A DNA stretch of 64,000 bases from NCBI GenBank assembly GCA_020543525.1, contig JAHYIO010000042.1:496001-560000 (forward strand). Reading direction: 5' to 3'. Below the pieces are notes generated by a model. It did no database searches. It worked only from the letters and a program-made list of their open reading frames with translations, and was not told the DNA's origin. The translations under genes and the position numbers were made by a program. Positions within the stretch are counted from its first letter, which is position 1, and each line of letters opens with the position of its first letter. Shown piece after piece: positions 22,536-36,111 of the stretch. This stretch comes from Coriolopsis trogii. Its lineage: Eukaryota > Basidiomycota > Agaricomycetes > Polyporales > Polyporaceae.

Positions 22536-25400
22536 TGTTACGAAGAAGTGTGTATGCGGGAAAGCAGAAGATGTTGGTGTGTATGTAGTAGCTGAGGACA
22601 AGGACTCGTAGACTGAGGCCGACTCGCGCGGGGTGGAAAAATTAGGCACGTGATGCATAATCTCCGGCGCTCTGCAACAAATATTATTGTCAGTCCGCCG
22701 CCGACCCGGAGGACGGCGGCCGGCCGGACTCGAACGACGGGCGTGAGGACGGCTACACCTCGAGGCAAGCAACACCATCTGCATGTTTGAACATCTTACA
22801 CCTCTTTCTGAGCGACCGGTCTGATGAACTTGCGACGTCGTGGACGAGAACACCCGCTTTGGAACAAGCACATGCCATTTCGACTCGGAGACCGTTCATA
22901 TCGAAAGAACACCAGAACACCTCGCCAGGCGAGAAAAGGCCTCGATGCGAGAGCGGTCGCCTCGCGGTTGCTTTGAAGCAGTGCTCAACAAACGTGAGTG
23001 TAGACAAGCTGTCTCTCTCATGTACGATTTGCTCTCATGTCACCTCGCAGCAGAACACAGTGATGTCCAACGAGAATCATTCGCAAGACATGTTCTCTGA
23101 CGACTCTGAAGGGCTCGAGCGTTGAGCGCTGATAAAACACCGCCGCGGTCATCTTCTATGGGAGTTGCCTCGTCGCTCTCAGCACATGGACCGATCTGTC
23201 ACCAGGAATAACCCGGAGTTTTCCTGACTTCTCGCGCGTAGAAAGGGTGGCTATTACGCGATTGCCACAGCGGTGTCGCAAGCATCAAAGGGTAACTGCG
23301 TGTCCAGAACCGCTGTACATCTCTGCATGATGATGCTCTGCCGTCATTCCCGGGACGTCCGCGGCCCACGATAGTCGCACCCACGCGCATTATAGCGACA
23401 TAGGAGCTTGCCAGTCATACTCCGGTTTGATGTGAAAGGATGTCTGCGGCGGCGAGCATGTGCATGATCTACTCTGTGCTGACGTTCTTCTTCAGATAGC
23501 AAGTCCTAGGGAACCGGAAACGAGCATGGGCCCCAGGTCCGTGATGGCGGACGGGTAGAAGCACAGGCTCTTTCCAGTCCAGAAGGTAATGAACGAGCCG
23601 GAAGCAGTCTACCTACGCCAATTCTCCCATGTGCCAGACACCATGCAAGCGTAACCTTCTCAGCATCTCGTCTTGCCTTGCAAAGTAGAAGACTTACGAT
23701 GAATGCTTTTAGAGCAGCACCTCATGCTGCATGTGAACACAAACTCAAGACATATACTTCGTATCAGAAAACGCCCGGGGGTCCCGGGCTACCCCACCCC
23801 ATGTTCGCCGGAAGAGCGTCTTTAGAAGGGAAGTTGTAGTCTGAAAGTCCGACGGTTCCTCTCATCGTAACGCCACCGTATATAGGCTCTGCGAGACTCC
23901 GATTGCCAGTAGGGCTGGCCCGAGAATGGGGGCGTCGTCGTATGCCGAAAGAACGCAACTGTTGTTCACTTGAAGCCAAGAGGCCGTTGAAGCGGTTCCA
24001 TGCTCTCAACCGACCTGTTGTATCTCAGCTGGCAAGCGCAATGCCGGCTTGCGTCCGAACGGAAGCGCCTGGCGGGGTTGAAGACACATCGCCGCCACAA
24101 CGGGAGAGGCGCCGCCACGAAGAACATCGTGTCATGATTTGTGAACGGGATGGACTGAACCTTGGCTATGTTGAGCACCGATGGGTGAATGACGCGTCCT
24201 CTCATGCCGGCACTCATGTCGGTTGCTGTAATAAGTTCCCTGTCCAGTTCTGCCGAGTCAGGGAATATGTCCACAGAGGCTCTGACTGCAGCCACACCCA
24301 GGCGTCAGCGCCATCCTTGCGCAAATTCACGGGAGGAGTATCTCCACGGATAAGCACAGACGCGCGTAACCTTGTATTTGCCACTAGTGGGGTCCGGGGT
24401 CGCTGATTGTCTCCGAGCCGAAGCACGAACTCCGTGGACGGCTTTCGAGCGGTTTCCCAGGGCAATTGCACTCTGCTCTCCTGCCTCTTCGGGTATCATG
24501 TCGAACCTAAACACGCCCAATCTCGACCGATCTGCAGGGTGACGGCATGGGCCCATGTCGCCACCGCGTTCGAGCGCATGCACGACTGTCCAACCTAATC
24601 TTCTTTCTACAGCCGCGGTATGGGGACCACTCGGGGACGCGGCGGCGCTCGCACGACTCCGACGAGTCTAGAAGAGATTTTTCATTTGCATGGTGCGAAC
24701 GTGTATAGACGTAGCTTGAAACCCGCATGGGTCGGAGACGCCGCGAAGCATCATCGCGCGACGTCGTCGTGTCAGACTGTTGCCAGAGCTATAACGGCGC
24801 GCGGCGTCAGGCGAATCCCAACATTCATACAGCCCCACGGGTTGGCATTACTTCTGCCTCGATGCCCCTGGAGGCACGCAATGAACGCGGAGGCGGTGGG
24901 CTATCGTTACGGACGCTACGGAGGAGACGGGACCGATGCGTATTGCCCTACGCTGTTGTTGCTCCTGCTGTGCCTGGCGTGAGCGTTGAGAATGATAGAC
25001 ACGCCATGACTTGATACATACGTGCAGGCTGTGAAAACCTCAATGACTCGGCGGAAGGCCTCTGCCTGGATTTTGCAGTGCAAGACGAGCGTCCGGAGCG
25101 CGGCCGGAGAGCGCGCCGGCCGAGGGGATAACGCCGGGAGCGATATGGGGAATATTGTGTTTGTGGGGTTGAGAAGGCTGGAGGAGATATTCGAGCCTCT
25201 TCGTCTGTGTTCTATCAGGAGCAAGAGACAGATGTGAGCCACACATGGGGCCTGAGAGCGGACAAGGGATTGGGGGGAATCCGGCTAAGCACGAGCCTCA
25301 CCGAAGATCCGGCCGGGGTCAGTCCCAGGATGGGCGCGCGACCAGTACCGAGTGATCGTTTCCGCCCGTCCCAGGTTGGCCAACCTTCGAGCGGACAGTT
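22536..25400. other. Long intergenic stretch without supported genes
   Basis: About 2.9 kb between FCF1 and PAL. Open frames of 60-170 codons occur on both strands (for example 23903-24406), but none has recognisable motifs or plausible splicing. I see no transposon ends, no tandem array and no clear RNA gene. The last part is PAL promoter. Confidence 0.5.
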
Positions 25401-25425
25401 ACGTCGATAGCCCTCCCCCGCCCGG

Positions 25426-25433
25426 TATATAAA
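25426..25433 (+). promoter_or_regulatory. TATA box of the PAL gene
   Basis: TATATAAA lies 79-86 bp upstream of the PAL start codon in the context CCCGGTATATAAATCC, a strong core promoter element for a highly inducible gene. Confidence 0.6.
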
Positions 25434-25511
25434 TCCTCGCCATGCCAGTCTGCCATACCCATCCCCACCGCGCATCATCCGTTCCCCCGCACCAGAACAT
25501 CCCTGTCCATA

Positions 25512-28157
25512 ATGCCCGGCTACACCTACACCAAGAACACCCACACCTTCGCTTCCGCGTACGAACCTTCGTCACACCCCCTGAAGAAGGCTTCCGTACC
25601 CGCACCCCAGCCTTCCGAGGTATCGAGCGTATCCTCGACCGCGCACTTGCTCGCCAAGTTCGTCGAGTCTCACCGTGCCTTGGAGAACTTCAAGTGAGTA
25701 TGCCCCTATTCTTATCTCGAGTTCCACCAGCCACCGGCATCGGGCGAGGGGCTGGTGGAACTTGACGATGAGGCAGCCCACTGCCAAATAAGCGATGGTG
25801 TTGTCCGTATCTGGCAGTCCGCTGCGTCACCGAGTGCGTGTGGCCAAACTCAATACTCACTCACTCCGTCTACAGGCACGGGCATCCCGTAGTGGTCGAT
25901 GGCGAGACCCTCTCCATCCCCGCCGTGGCGGCAGTGGCCCGCTATGGGGCCGGCGTTGTCCTTGACGACTCGTCTACCATCCAAGACCGCGTTCTCAAGA
26001 GCCGCCAAGTGATCGCGGACAAGGTTAGCAGCCAGAAGAGCGTGTATGGCGTCAGCACTGGGTTTGGCGGAAGTGGTCAGTTTATTCTTGACCTGCGAAA
26101 GGGTCTCTGTCTGTCTGTCACCTCCTGAGCCTGACCATGGGGCCATTTCACCCACAGCCGACACGCGCACCAACGACCCGCTGACGCTCGGGCTCGCCCT
26201 CTTCCAGCACCAGCAGTGCGGCGTCTTGCCGTCTGAAACGGACTTTGCACCAGAGGCGCTCCCTCTCCTCGACCCTCTCTCGTCGACTAGCATGCCTGAG
26301 TCCTGGGTGCGCGGCGCGATCCTGATTCGCATGAACTCTCTCATCCGCGGCCATTCTGGCGTCCGCTGGGAGCTCATTGAGCGCATGGGTGCTCTCCTCC
26401 GCGAAAACATTGTCCCCTTGGTGCCCCTACGCGGGAGCATCTCCGCGTCCGGAGGTCAGTTTTCGTACTTCTTGTTTGACAGGAGCAGCGTCTGACTTGT
26501 CTCGCAGATCTCTCGCCGCTGTCATACATCGCAGGCTTGCTCATCGGCAACCCGTCCATCCGCGTGTTCGACGGCCCGTCGACGTTCCGCGGCCGACGTA
26601 TCGTGTCCTCGCGCGAGGCGCTTGCGGCCCATCACATCGAACCCATCTCGCTCGCTTCCAAGGAGCACTTGGGCATCCTGAACGGCACGGCGTTCTCTGC
26701 GTCCGTTGGCGCGCTCGCCGTGCACGAATCCGTACACCTGGCGCTCCTCGCGCAGGTATGCACGGCAATGTGCACAGAAGCGATGCTCGGCGCGCGCGGG
26801 TCCTTCGCGCCCTTCATCCACGCAGTCGCGCGCCCACACCCTGGACAGGTAGAAGCCGCGGAGACGATTGCTAATTTGCTCGAGGGCTCGCAGTTCGCTG
26901 TCACGGCGGAGGAGGAGAAGCACATTTCGGCCGACATTGGCGAGTTGCGCCAGGACCGATACCCGCTGCGTACTTCGGCCCAGTTCCTCGGCCCACAAAT
27001 CGAGGACATCCTCTCCGCGTTTGCTGCGATCACGACGGAGTGCAACTCGAGTGAGTGTGGCGTTTTGGCGTATCTGATGTCTTGGGAGAGTGCTCACCTT
27101 TGGATTCAGCCACCGACAACCCTCTGATTGACGGCGAGACCGGCGAGGTGCGCCACGGCGGTAACTTCCAGGCCATGTCCGTCACCAACGCCATGGAGAA
27201 GACCCGTCTGGCGCTCCATCACATCGGCAAGCTCCTCTTCGCGCAGTGCACTGAGCTCATCAACCCTACGATGAACCGCGGTCTGCCGCCCAACCTGGCC
27301 GCGAGCGACCCGTCGCACAACTACTTCGCCAAGGGTATCGATATCCATGCTGCGGCGTACGTCGGGGAGCTTGGGTATCTCGCCAACCCTGTGTCGACAC
27401 ACGTGCAATCAGCGGAGATGCACAATCAGGCAGTCAAGTACGCACTTCACATTCTTTCTGGACTAGCACGGCTGCTGACCGTTCTCCATTCTCCAGCTCC
27501 CTCGCGCTCATTTCTGCCCGGGCGACGCTCAACTCGCTCGAAGTCCTCTCGCTCCTCACCTCCAGCTTCCTCTACGTGCTCTGCCAGGCCCTCGACCTGC
27601 GCGCGATGCAGTACGAGTTCCAGCTCGAGGTGGACGACATCCTCCGCGAGCAGCTCGTCCGCTCCTTCGGCCCGCACCTCTCCGACGCGGACATGGCCGC
27701 GCTGATGCCCATCATCTCGCGCCAGGTCCGCCGCTCGCTCGAGGCGACGAGCACGATGGACGCCGCGATGCGCATGCGCACCGTCGCCGCAGCGACGACG
27801 ACGCCCCTCGTCGACTTTTGCGCGCAGCACGCGGGCGTGCACGCGCTCGACGAGATCGTCTCCTTCCGCGCGGCCGTCGCGGAGCGCATGACGGCCGCGC
27901 TCGTCCGGCTGCGGGAGCAGTACCTGAGTGGGGGCAAGGGCCCGGCGCCCGCGGCGGCGTATCTGGGCAAGTCGCGCGCGGTGTACGAGTACGTCCGGGT
28001 GACGCTTGGCGTGCGCATGCACGGCGCGGAGAACTTGTATAACTTCCAGGAGGGGCCGGGGGTGGAGGACCCGACGATCGGCCAGCACATCTCGCTCATC
28101 CACGAGGCCATCCGGGATGGGAAGATGCAGGACGTCGTGGTCGGTCTGTTCGCGTAG
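25512..28157 (+). CDS. PAL: Phenylalanine ammonia-lyase
   Basis: Six exons: 25512-25693, 25876-26075, 26158-26454, 26508-27050, 27110-27437 and 27497-28157, for 736 residues, normal for fungal PAL. It converts L-phenylalanine to trans-cinnamate and ammonia in the cytosol. [12 protein letters not shown] carries the catalytic Tyr. Ala224-Ser225-Gly226 (SASGDLSPLSY) form the MIO cofactor, with the triplet split near an intron. QHQQCGVLP contains the His-Gln substrate-selectivity pair of fungal enzymes, compatible with additional tyrosine activity. [19 protein letters not shown] and [15 protein letters not shown] complete the active-site signatures. The C-terminal part includes the shielding-domain region. 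A TATA box precedes the start. In fungi the enzyme serves Phe catabolism and phenylpropanoid-type metabolites. A long open frame on the opposite strand (27447-28103) is a codon-bias shadow. Confidence 0.96.
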
Positions 28158-30061
28158 GATTGGGATGGTTTGCTGTCGGACTGCGTGCGCGTGCGCTCGG
28201 CGGATGGTGTGTCCTGATTTCTTGTGGCTTGCACTGCGCTCTATCGTCTTTCTTGATCGTCTCTCATCGCATACGGATCGTGTAACATGTATTTGTATCT
28301 ATAATCATAGAATAGAAGCATCAGCTAGTCCCGAGTCTTGTCTGTCTTGTGGCGCGCGAGTGTTTGTTCAGATGCGACATGTCGTAAGGCAAGCACGCTC
28401 TTGGCTCGTGCAGTGAGACGATGAAGGTGTGCGCCTGCATGCAGGAGTCGTACCACATACCCAAGCGCTCTGTTTCAACCACCTCATAGTTGATGTGATG
28501 CAGTTGGAAAGGCGTACAGCAGGATTATCTTTACAGTGGAGCAGCCAGCTGTTGCCCCCGATGTCATCCCCCTCGAGTCACCAAGGTCGGAGGCCTGAGG
28601 CTGCGTTGACTCTGAGATAAAAAGACTTCTAGCGCTCAACATTTGCAGCCACCACTGCGCTGATACGATAGGTGCCATGAAGGGTCGCAGGCAGCTAGCG
28701 GCCCTTCAAGTGACGTCTCTGGTGCAGCGCCTACACGACGTCGTCGGCGTGCAATATTTCCGAAACAGCTGGACAGGATACGCGGACAATGTCAACACCC
28801 GTATGCCTACATTCAAGGATGTTGTTCGGGAATTACGGTTGCACGGGAACCCCTAGTTCCAACAATCGACTAGCTACGCACGGCGGTCTTTCATGAACAC
28901 CTCCCGATTTCTTGATTTAGACCAGCTCATGGATTAGCGCGACTGAGTCTCAGATGAGCGCAGAGATAGGGTACAAATCCGTAAAGTCTGGCCGCTCACA
29001 GACTGTAATAGAGACGGTCATTCTTTCCCATAGTAAGCGTTCAAGACGAACGTAGATGGACCCTGACCAACTCAACCTAAATACGCAACCACTGATCTGG
29101 TGGCTTCGGAGGTAGGACGGAGTGGGACCACGCTGGCAGTGCAACAAACTTGGCGAACGCGATAGGGTTCGAGGGTTACGTGCTTCAAAACGCTCGCAGC
29201 TATTCCCAATCGCCGGGGTGTGTTGGGCGTTCACGCACCCTTGGATATGGCCCTATCGGGTCCGAATTTTCTCGTGACTCAATGAGCGGAATGGGAGCTT
29301 TGAACGCGTCCAGCACAATTGGGAAGCCTTTCTAACGCTGGATCCCCTTGTAATCCCACCGAAGTCGGTCTCGCGGATTACCATCGCTGCTCACACAAAT
29401 GCAGATGCGCCGCTCTTTCATCGACTTCACTTGCATGTGAGAGGAGCTGAGGGAAGAGGGCGCATCCAGCCAATGACAACAGCTAGATGGCGACTGAGCG
29501 CTGTCGCTCAAGGCACACGACTGGAACGTCGCGGAGGCAGCACTCAGAAACCACAGAGCCATCCATCAAGGTGTGTATATGCGTTGATTTCACGGCGTGG
29601 AGGCCTGATTGCACCCATGGGAGGGTCCGACCGATACACTCGTAGCTGCACCCAAGTCAATCGTGGAAGTGCACTCACCTCATGTCATCAATTGCACGCC
29701 TACACACCCTCGCCGTCTCATGATCAGCAACAGGTAGCGACTGTGAGTCTTGATGGTACAGGTGACTTTGTTTTATGTTGATGTTCGAGTTTGAGCATGC
29801 GCTGGCGGATGGGCAGAGCTGTGAGTGAACCCAAATGGATTGTCACAAAACAATGTCCTGGGTGTGCATATGAGGGCCAGGGGAGAGGAGACTTGGGAAC
29901 GGAGTATGAGAGTTGCGTTTGGCGCTGGGAACCAGGCTAAGCTATTGGAGGCAGGATAAGACCCAAATAGGGACAGCTTATCCCCCCAAAATTGCGCAAA
30001 ATTGAGGCGGAGTCATCCAGAGTGAAGTTGCTCCTCGCCACCACCGTCGACGTCGACGACG
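28158..30061. other. Intergenic between PAL and CPA2
   Basis: Holds the PAL 3' UTR and the CPA2 promoter. No splice-supported gene, repeat or RNA gene is evident. The poly-C/poly-A stretch near 29983-30003 (CCCCCCAAAATTGCGCAAAATTG) contains a short palindrome just upstream of CPA2. Confidence 0.5.
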
Positions 30062-33000
30062 ATGACCGCGGGTCTCTTGCGGCTCCAGCCTCGCTGGAGT
30101 CCCTCTCGAATACTGGCTTCCGCTCGTCCTGCTCGACAGTTTCACCTTTCTCATGCTCGCCGCGCTCTTGCTCCTACACGCCCTCTCAGGGCAGTCGCTC
30201 AGGCAGCTGTCGGGTCCTATGGCCCGCAGGACGGAGAAGAGCACGTCCTGAACTCTCCCTCCGAGCTTGCTCGCAAGATCTCCGCCAAGGTGCTACCCAA
30301 GATTCCACGGCCAGACGTCACAAAGGTCCTTATCGTGGGCAGCGGCGGTCTCAGTATCGGTCAGGCAGGCGAATTCGACTACTCCGGCTCTCAGGCTCTC
30401 AAGGCCCTCCGCGAAGAGGGTGTCGACGCGGTCCTCATCAACCCCAACATCGCAACGTGGCAGACTTCCCACCAGCTTGCATCTGAGGTCTACTTCTTGC
30501 CTATCACTCCAGACTACGTGGCCTATGTCCTGGAGAAGGAACGTCCGGACGGTATCTTGCTTACTTTTGGTGGTCAAAGCGCTCTCAATGTCGGCATCGA
30601 GCTCGACAGAATGGGTGTCCTAGACCGGCTCGGTGTTCGCGTCCTGGGTACCCCGATTCGCACGTTGGAGGTATCCGAGGATCGCGACCTTTTCGTACAG
30701 GCTCTCAAAGGTATGTTCTCGCCCCTTGTCAAATCAGTCCATGTCTCTGCCAGATCGCATGCCAGGGTGCGGGACCCGCGATGACGTTTTGCGCGTATCA
30801 CGTGACCGTACTCCCTCACCGGATGAATGGTTTTCCCAGAGGAAAACCCCCGCAGTCCAGTATGGCGCACTCGTTCAGTCATTGCCCCATACACGGTTTA
30901 CCGAGGGATACTTGCAGATTATGCAAGCATGCCATCGGGGGCATTTGCCTTCCTCTGTCTAGGCAACGCTTCGCACTCCTGAGGACCTCATTCACTGACC
31001 ACTCACGACAGAAATCGACATCCCGGTCGCACAGTCCACCGCCGTCTCCTCTGTGAACGACGCGTTGAATGCTGCGGAGAAGATTGGCTACCCGGTCATT
31101 TTGCGTTCAGCATTCACACTCGGTGGACTTGGCTCCGGCTTCGCGAACAACCCCGATGAATTGCGCGACCTAGCGGCGAAGAGTCTCAGTCTCAGTCCTC
31201 AGGTGCTCATTGAGCGCAGCATGAAAGGCTGGAAAGAACTCGAGTATGAAGTTGTTCGCGATGCCGCAGACGTGAGTAGCTCGCACATTCGTTGGATTTT
31301 GGCTCACGCTCGCATAGAACACGATCATTTGCTGCAACATGGAGAACTTTGATCCGCTCGGTACCCACACTGGTGATTCGATCGTCGTCGCGCCTTCTCA
31401 GACGCTTCCCGATGACGAGTATCATATGCTCCGTTCGGCTGCTCTGAAGACTATCCGGCATCTGGGCGTCGTCGGCGAGTGTAATATCCAGTATGCGCTC
31501 AACCCAACGTCTCGTGAATACTGTGTCATCGAAGTCAACGCGCGATTGAGTCGATCGAGGTGAGTTCCATTACCCGGGCACCGCGCGAAAGCTGATCTGC
31601 GTACAGTGCACTGGCATCGAAGGCAACCGGTTACCCTCTGGCTTACACGGCGGCAAAGATTGCTCTTGGACACACGCTCCCCGAGCTTCCCAACGCTGTC
31701 ACGAAGACTACCACGGCTTGCTTTGAACCCTCTCTGGACTACATCGTGACCAAGATTCCCAAGTGGGATCTCGCCAAGTTCACGAACGTCAACCGTGAGG
31801 TCGGTTCGTCCATGAAGTCAGTAGGAGAAGTTATGGCTATCGGTCGTACGTTCGAGGAGTCCCTGCAAAAGGCTATCCGTCAGGTAGATCCGCGCTGGAA
31901 GGGCTTCGAGGCGTATGTCGAGCCCGAAGATCTTGACCGCGCTCTCAGCAAGCCCACGGACATGCGTCTGTTTGCCATCGCATATGCGATGTTCAACAAG
32001 CAGTACTCGGTTGACAAGCTTCACGACCTGACCAAGATTGACAAGGTACGATTATCCAGACGCACATATTGCATGCCGACCTGATTGTGCTCTGCAGTGG
32101 TTCCTGTACAAGATCGAGAACATTGTCAACACCGTGTATGCGCTCAAGGAGGCCGGGTCCGTCGAGGCTATCGACAAGGAACTCATGCAGCGGGCGAAGC
32201 GTATGGGCTTCTCGGACCCCCACATCGCCGACATCGTGTCCTCTTCGGAGCTCACCGTTCGTGCACACCGCAAATCGTTAGGCATCACGCCCTTCGTTAA
32301 GCGTATCGACACCCTCGCCGCAGAGTACCCCGCACACACCAACTACCTCTACACCACCTACAACGCGTCCGAACATGACGTCGAGTTCGATGAGCACGGT
32401 ACGATGGTCCTCGGCAGCGGTGTGTACCGTATCGGTAGCAGTGTCGAGTTCGATTGGTGTGCGGTCACTTGCGCTCGGAAGCTGCGCGAGATGGGCAAGC
32501 GCACCATCATGGTCAACTACAACCCTGAGACCGTCTCTACGGACTTTGACGAGGCTGACCGGTTGTACTTTGAAGAGCTTGGCTTTGAGCGGGTCATGGA
32601 CATTTACGAACTCGAGCAGGCGCACGGTGTCATCGTCAGCGTTGGAGGTGAGCACATTTTCTGTCTTATGTCGAGCTTCCTTTCACGCCTATCCGTCACG
32701 TATAGGACAACTACCTCAGAACATCGCCCTCCGACTGAAGCAGACTGGTGTGAACGTTCTCGGCACGGACCCGGAGAGGATCGACAGTGCAGAGGATCGC
32801 CACAAGTTCTCCTCGATCCTTGACAGCGTCGGTGTTGACCAGCCTGAATGGGCCGAGGTGTCGTCCGTAGATGCCGCCAAGGAGTTCGCGCAGCGTGTTG
32901 GGTAAGTAGATGCGTCCCCATTAAGTATGTGCCGCCCCAGTGCTGATCGCCACTCTAGATACCCCGTCCTCATCCGTCCCTCGTATGTCCTGTCTGGCGC

Positions 33001-34241
33001 TGCGATGAACGTTGTCTACGAGGAATCGGCTTTGGAGTACAACCTCTCCGCTGCCGCTTCCGTTTCTCCCTTGCACCCCGTCGTCATCACCAAGTTCATT
33101 GACAATGCCCAAGAGATTGACGTCGATGCTGTCGCTCACAAAGGCCAACTTCTTCTCCATGCCGTCTCTGAACACGTTGAGAACGCGGGTGTACACTCCG
33201 GCGACGCCACGCTCGTCCTCCCGCCTTTCTCGCTCACTGACGACGAGATGCTCCGCCTGAAGCAGATCGCGGAGAAGGTCGCGGCAGCGTTCGAGATCTC
33301 CGGACCGTACAACATGCAGATCATCCGCAAGCCGTCCGAGCAGCCCGGCGAGCCGGCCGAGTTCAAGGTCATCGAGTGCAACCTGCGCGCGTCTCGCTCG
33401 TTCCCCTTCGTCTCCAAGGTCTTGGGTCGCAACTTCATCGATGCTGCGACGGCCGCGATCGTGGGCCAGGACGTTCCGGAGCCGGTCGATATCATGGCGC
33501 AGAAGCGGGATTACACCGCAGTCAAGGTGGCGCAATTCTCGTGGACACGTCTTGCTGGCGCGGACCCCTTCCTTGGTGTCGGTGAGTATCCATCTGCTGT
33601 CTAGTTGCTGAGAGGCATTCTGATCTTCTTACAGAGATGGCTAGTACCGGCGAGGTCGCAAGCTTCGGAAAGGACATCCAGGAGGCATACTGGGCGGCGC
33701 TTCTCAGCACGACCGGGTTCAAGAAGCCACGACCGAACACCGGTGTGCTCATCGGCGGCGATATCACGAAGCCAGAGATGAAGACGATCGCGAAGACACT
33801 CATTGACCTCGGCTTCAAGCTGTACTGCTCGTCCCCCGTCGTCGAAGAGTTCCTTAACAACATCCCGTACGTTTCTGCCAAGCGCATATTCTTCCCCAAG
33901 CAGGACAAGCGCCTGTTGCGCGAGGTGTTCGACGAGTACGACATCGAATGTGTGATCAACCTTGCGAAGTCCCGCGGAAAGGACCTCACCGATGAGGACT
34001 ACGTAGCCCGACGGTGAGCTATTCTGGACTCGTACCGTTGTCGCACGCTGACGTATGATGTACCATCATCAGAAACGCTGTGGACTTCGGACTTCCGTTG
34101 TTGAACAATGCGCGCTGCGCCCAGCTCTTCGTGGAGAGTTTGGCCAAGAAGGTTCCAGAGGGTGGCCTGCGGCCATACACCGAAGGCCGCATCCCTTCCG
34201 AAGTAAAATCGTGGGGCGAGTGGGTTGGCTCCCGGCCATAG
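30062..34241 (+). CDS. CPA2: Carbamoyl-phosphate synthase, arginine-specific, large chain
   Basis: Nine exons: 30062-30710, 31012-31271, 31318-31559, 31607-32045, 32098-32647, 32706-32901, 32959-33581, 33635-34013 and 34073-34241, for 1168 residues. It makes carbamoyl phosphate from glutamine-derived ammonia, bicarbonate and two ATP, together with the small amidotransferase subunit, for arginine synthesis. [21 protein letters not shown] opens the first ATP-grasp unit; [20 protein letters not shown] closes its carboxyphosphate site. The second unit has [20 protein letters not shown] and [33 protein letters not shown] marks the C-terminal MGS-like regulatory domain. No ATCase or DHOase follows, so this is the arginine rather than pyrimidine enzyme. 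The first 40 residues are rich in Arg, Ser, Ala and Leu without acids, a mitochondrial targeting peptide. Intron 1 (301 nt) is unusually long. Confidence 0.95.
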
Positions 34242-34412
34242 TCTGATTACGACGCACCCCCCGACACGAGCAACGGACATGTTAAAAGACGAGGACTGTC
34301 TTTGTCAAAAGTATCGTAGCTAGAAGTGCTCCATTTACCACTTGTATATGTTACTACTAATCGACTAGACTGGGCGCAAAAGCCCGACCATCGATAGCGT
34401 GTCATTGGCGCT

Positions 34413-36111
34413 TCAGGCAGGAGGAAGGAGATCCTCTGCGGTGCATAGCTCTTCCAACACGAGGTCTGCTGGTGGTTCGAGTCTGATTTCGGGCTCGGTG
34501 GTGGTGTGCTCGTGCAGTCGGTTGACAGCGAACTTCTTGACCAGGTGCGCCGCTAGCTTCCCTTCTATCGCATCCGTGACAAGGCGACCGATGTTGGGTA
34601 GGAACTAGGCCAGACGGTACGTCAACGTTTGTCAGACCATGTAGTGTGGGCGCTGATAGGACGAACCTTGTACGCATGTCCGCAGCCAGACGTGGCCAGG
34701 AATACGTTCCGAACGTCAGGGTGCGCCCCAATGACCCAGTCTTCGTTTGTTGAGTCTGTATACCTGAGAACGAGAAGCGTGAGTCCGTACGACTCGAGCA
34801 TTCATGACAGACAGCTTCCTCACCAGCAAAGGCGCGTTCCGCTGAACGGTTTCTTGGCCAGATCGGGGTAGATGCGGTCGAGCTCGCTCCTGATCTTCCG
34901 CACAGCCGCCTTTGGTATGCGGAGGCCGTCCGGCCCATCTGAGACGACAGTGCGGGGTGTGGATACGAATGCGTCAGAGTCTGCAGCTTTGATCTTCTGC
35001 ACGTATCCACCCGAGTGGATGGCGCACTTCACGACGTGGTCCTTGTTGGGCTGCACATGTGGTCGTGAGTAATGGGCGTTGTCGAGATGCGTCGAGCGGA
35101 CCGAGCGCAGTTCGGGGATGACTTACGGGGAAGACGTAGAAACCTGAATGGAAGTCGAGGTAGACGGGGCATTCTTTGTAGGCTTCTGCTTCCTCAGGAG
35201 TCAGCTGCACAAACGTTACTGTCTGACTGTTTGACAGCGTTCAGCCTGTGCGCGCACCCGCAGAGCCAAACACTCACCCAGTAGCGAGGCATTGCCCGTC
35301 TAGTCCTAGGTCTGGAAACGCGGAAGCCGACCAAGAACCTGCAGCGAGGACGACGACGTCCGCATCGAACGAAGACCCGTCGGCGCATCGGACACCAGAG
35401 GCCTGTCCTCCAGCGCGAAGGAGCTCCACAACAGCTTTCCCAGGAATTATCTTGCCGCCTAAGGATGTCACCTTGTTCATCATGCGCCGCACCCCCTGCG
35501 ACGCAAACGCCCACCCGCCGTCGCGGTTGAGGAATCCTCGAGCATCGTTATCGAGGACCACGTTTAGGCTTGCCGGGAAGACGCTCCGGACGGCGTCGGG
35601 CGTCGGTAGGGTCTCAACGCGCGCACCATGAGCGAGGTCGTTCTCGTACGCCTTGTCGATGTAGCTGTCCATCCCTTGCATCGCGCAATAGACCCCGGTC
35701 CTGTGGTGCCGATCGGTCAGCACATCATCGCCAGGAGATAGTGAGGAGGCAGGGGCCATACTCGTGGTAGGTATCACCCCATTCTTCTGTATTTTTCCAT
35801 AGAGTGATAGCTTCGCGTGCGAGGGCCGTATAGAAGGGGTCGGCGTAAGAGCTCCTGACGACTAGTACCGGTATCCCATTAGTTACGAGAGTCGTCCGAG
35901 GCATAGGCTGCCTACCACCCTCAGCAATCGTATACTCACTCTTGTTGATGTCAGTGCTAGCAGCATCCGGTGCTGGTAGAATCGGCGAACGATCTATGAC
36001 CGTGACGTGGTTGTAGCCCCGTTTGAGGAGGTGATAGGCCGTCGAGAGCCCAAATACTCCGGCACCCACTATCAAGACTTGACGCTGGTGATCGATAGCG
36101 CACGAAAGCAT
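34413..36111 (-). CDS. FAD-dependent DAO-family amine oxidase (fructosyl-amino-acid/saccharopine oxidase-like)
   Basis: Seven exons: 35940-36111, 35762-35861, 35278-35700, 35127-35226, 34824-35050, 34667-34763 and 34413-34604, for 436 residues. VLIVGAGVFGLSTAYHLLKRG (GxGxxG at 16-21) is the FAD-binding Rossmann motif. ASTDINKIVRSSYAD matches the conserved region of sarcosine, saccharopine and fructosyl-amino-acid oxidases. VVVLAAGSWSA and the C-terminal DWVIGAHPDVRNVFLATSGCGHAYKFLPNIGRL complete the fold. These enzymes oxidise secondary amines to imines with release of H2O2. The substrate cannot be told from sequence. The C-terminus (LLPPA) is not a typical peroxisomal signal. It converges with CPA2, with only 171 bp between the stop codons. 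Confidence 0.85.

Noticed and set aside
23903..24406. 167-codon plus-strand frame between FCF1 and PAL
   Set aside because: No recognisable motif, odd composition, and no splice-supported extension.
27447..28103. 218-codon open frame antisense to PAL
   Set aside because: A GC-bias shadow of the PAL last exons; no splice signals or motifs of its own.
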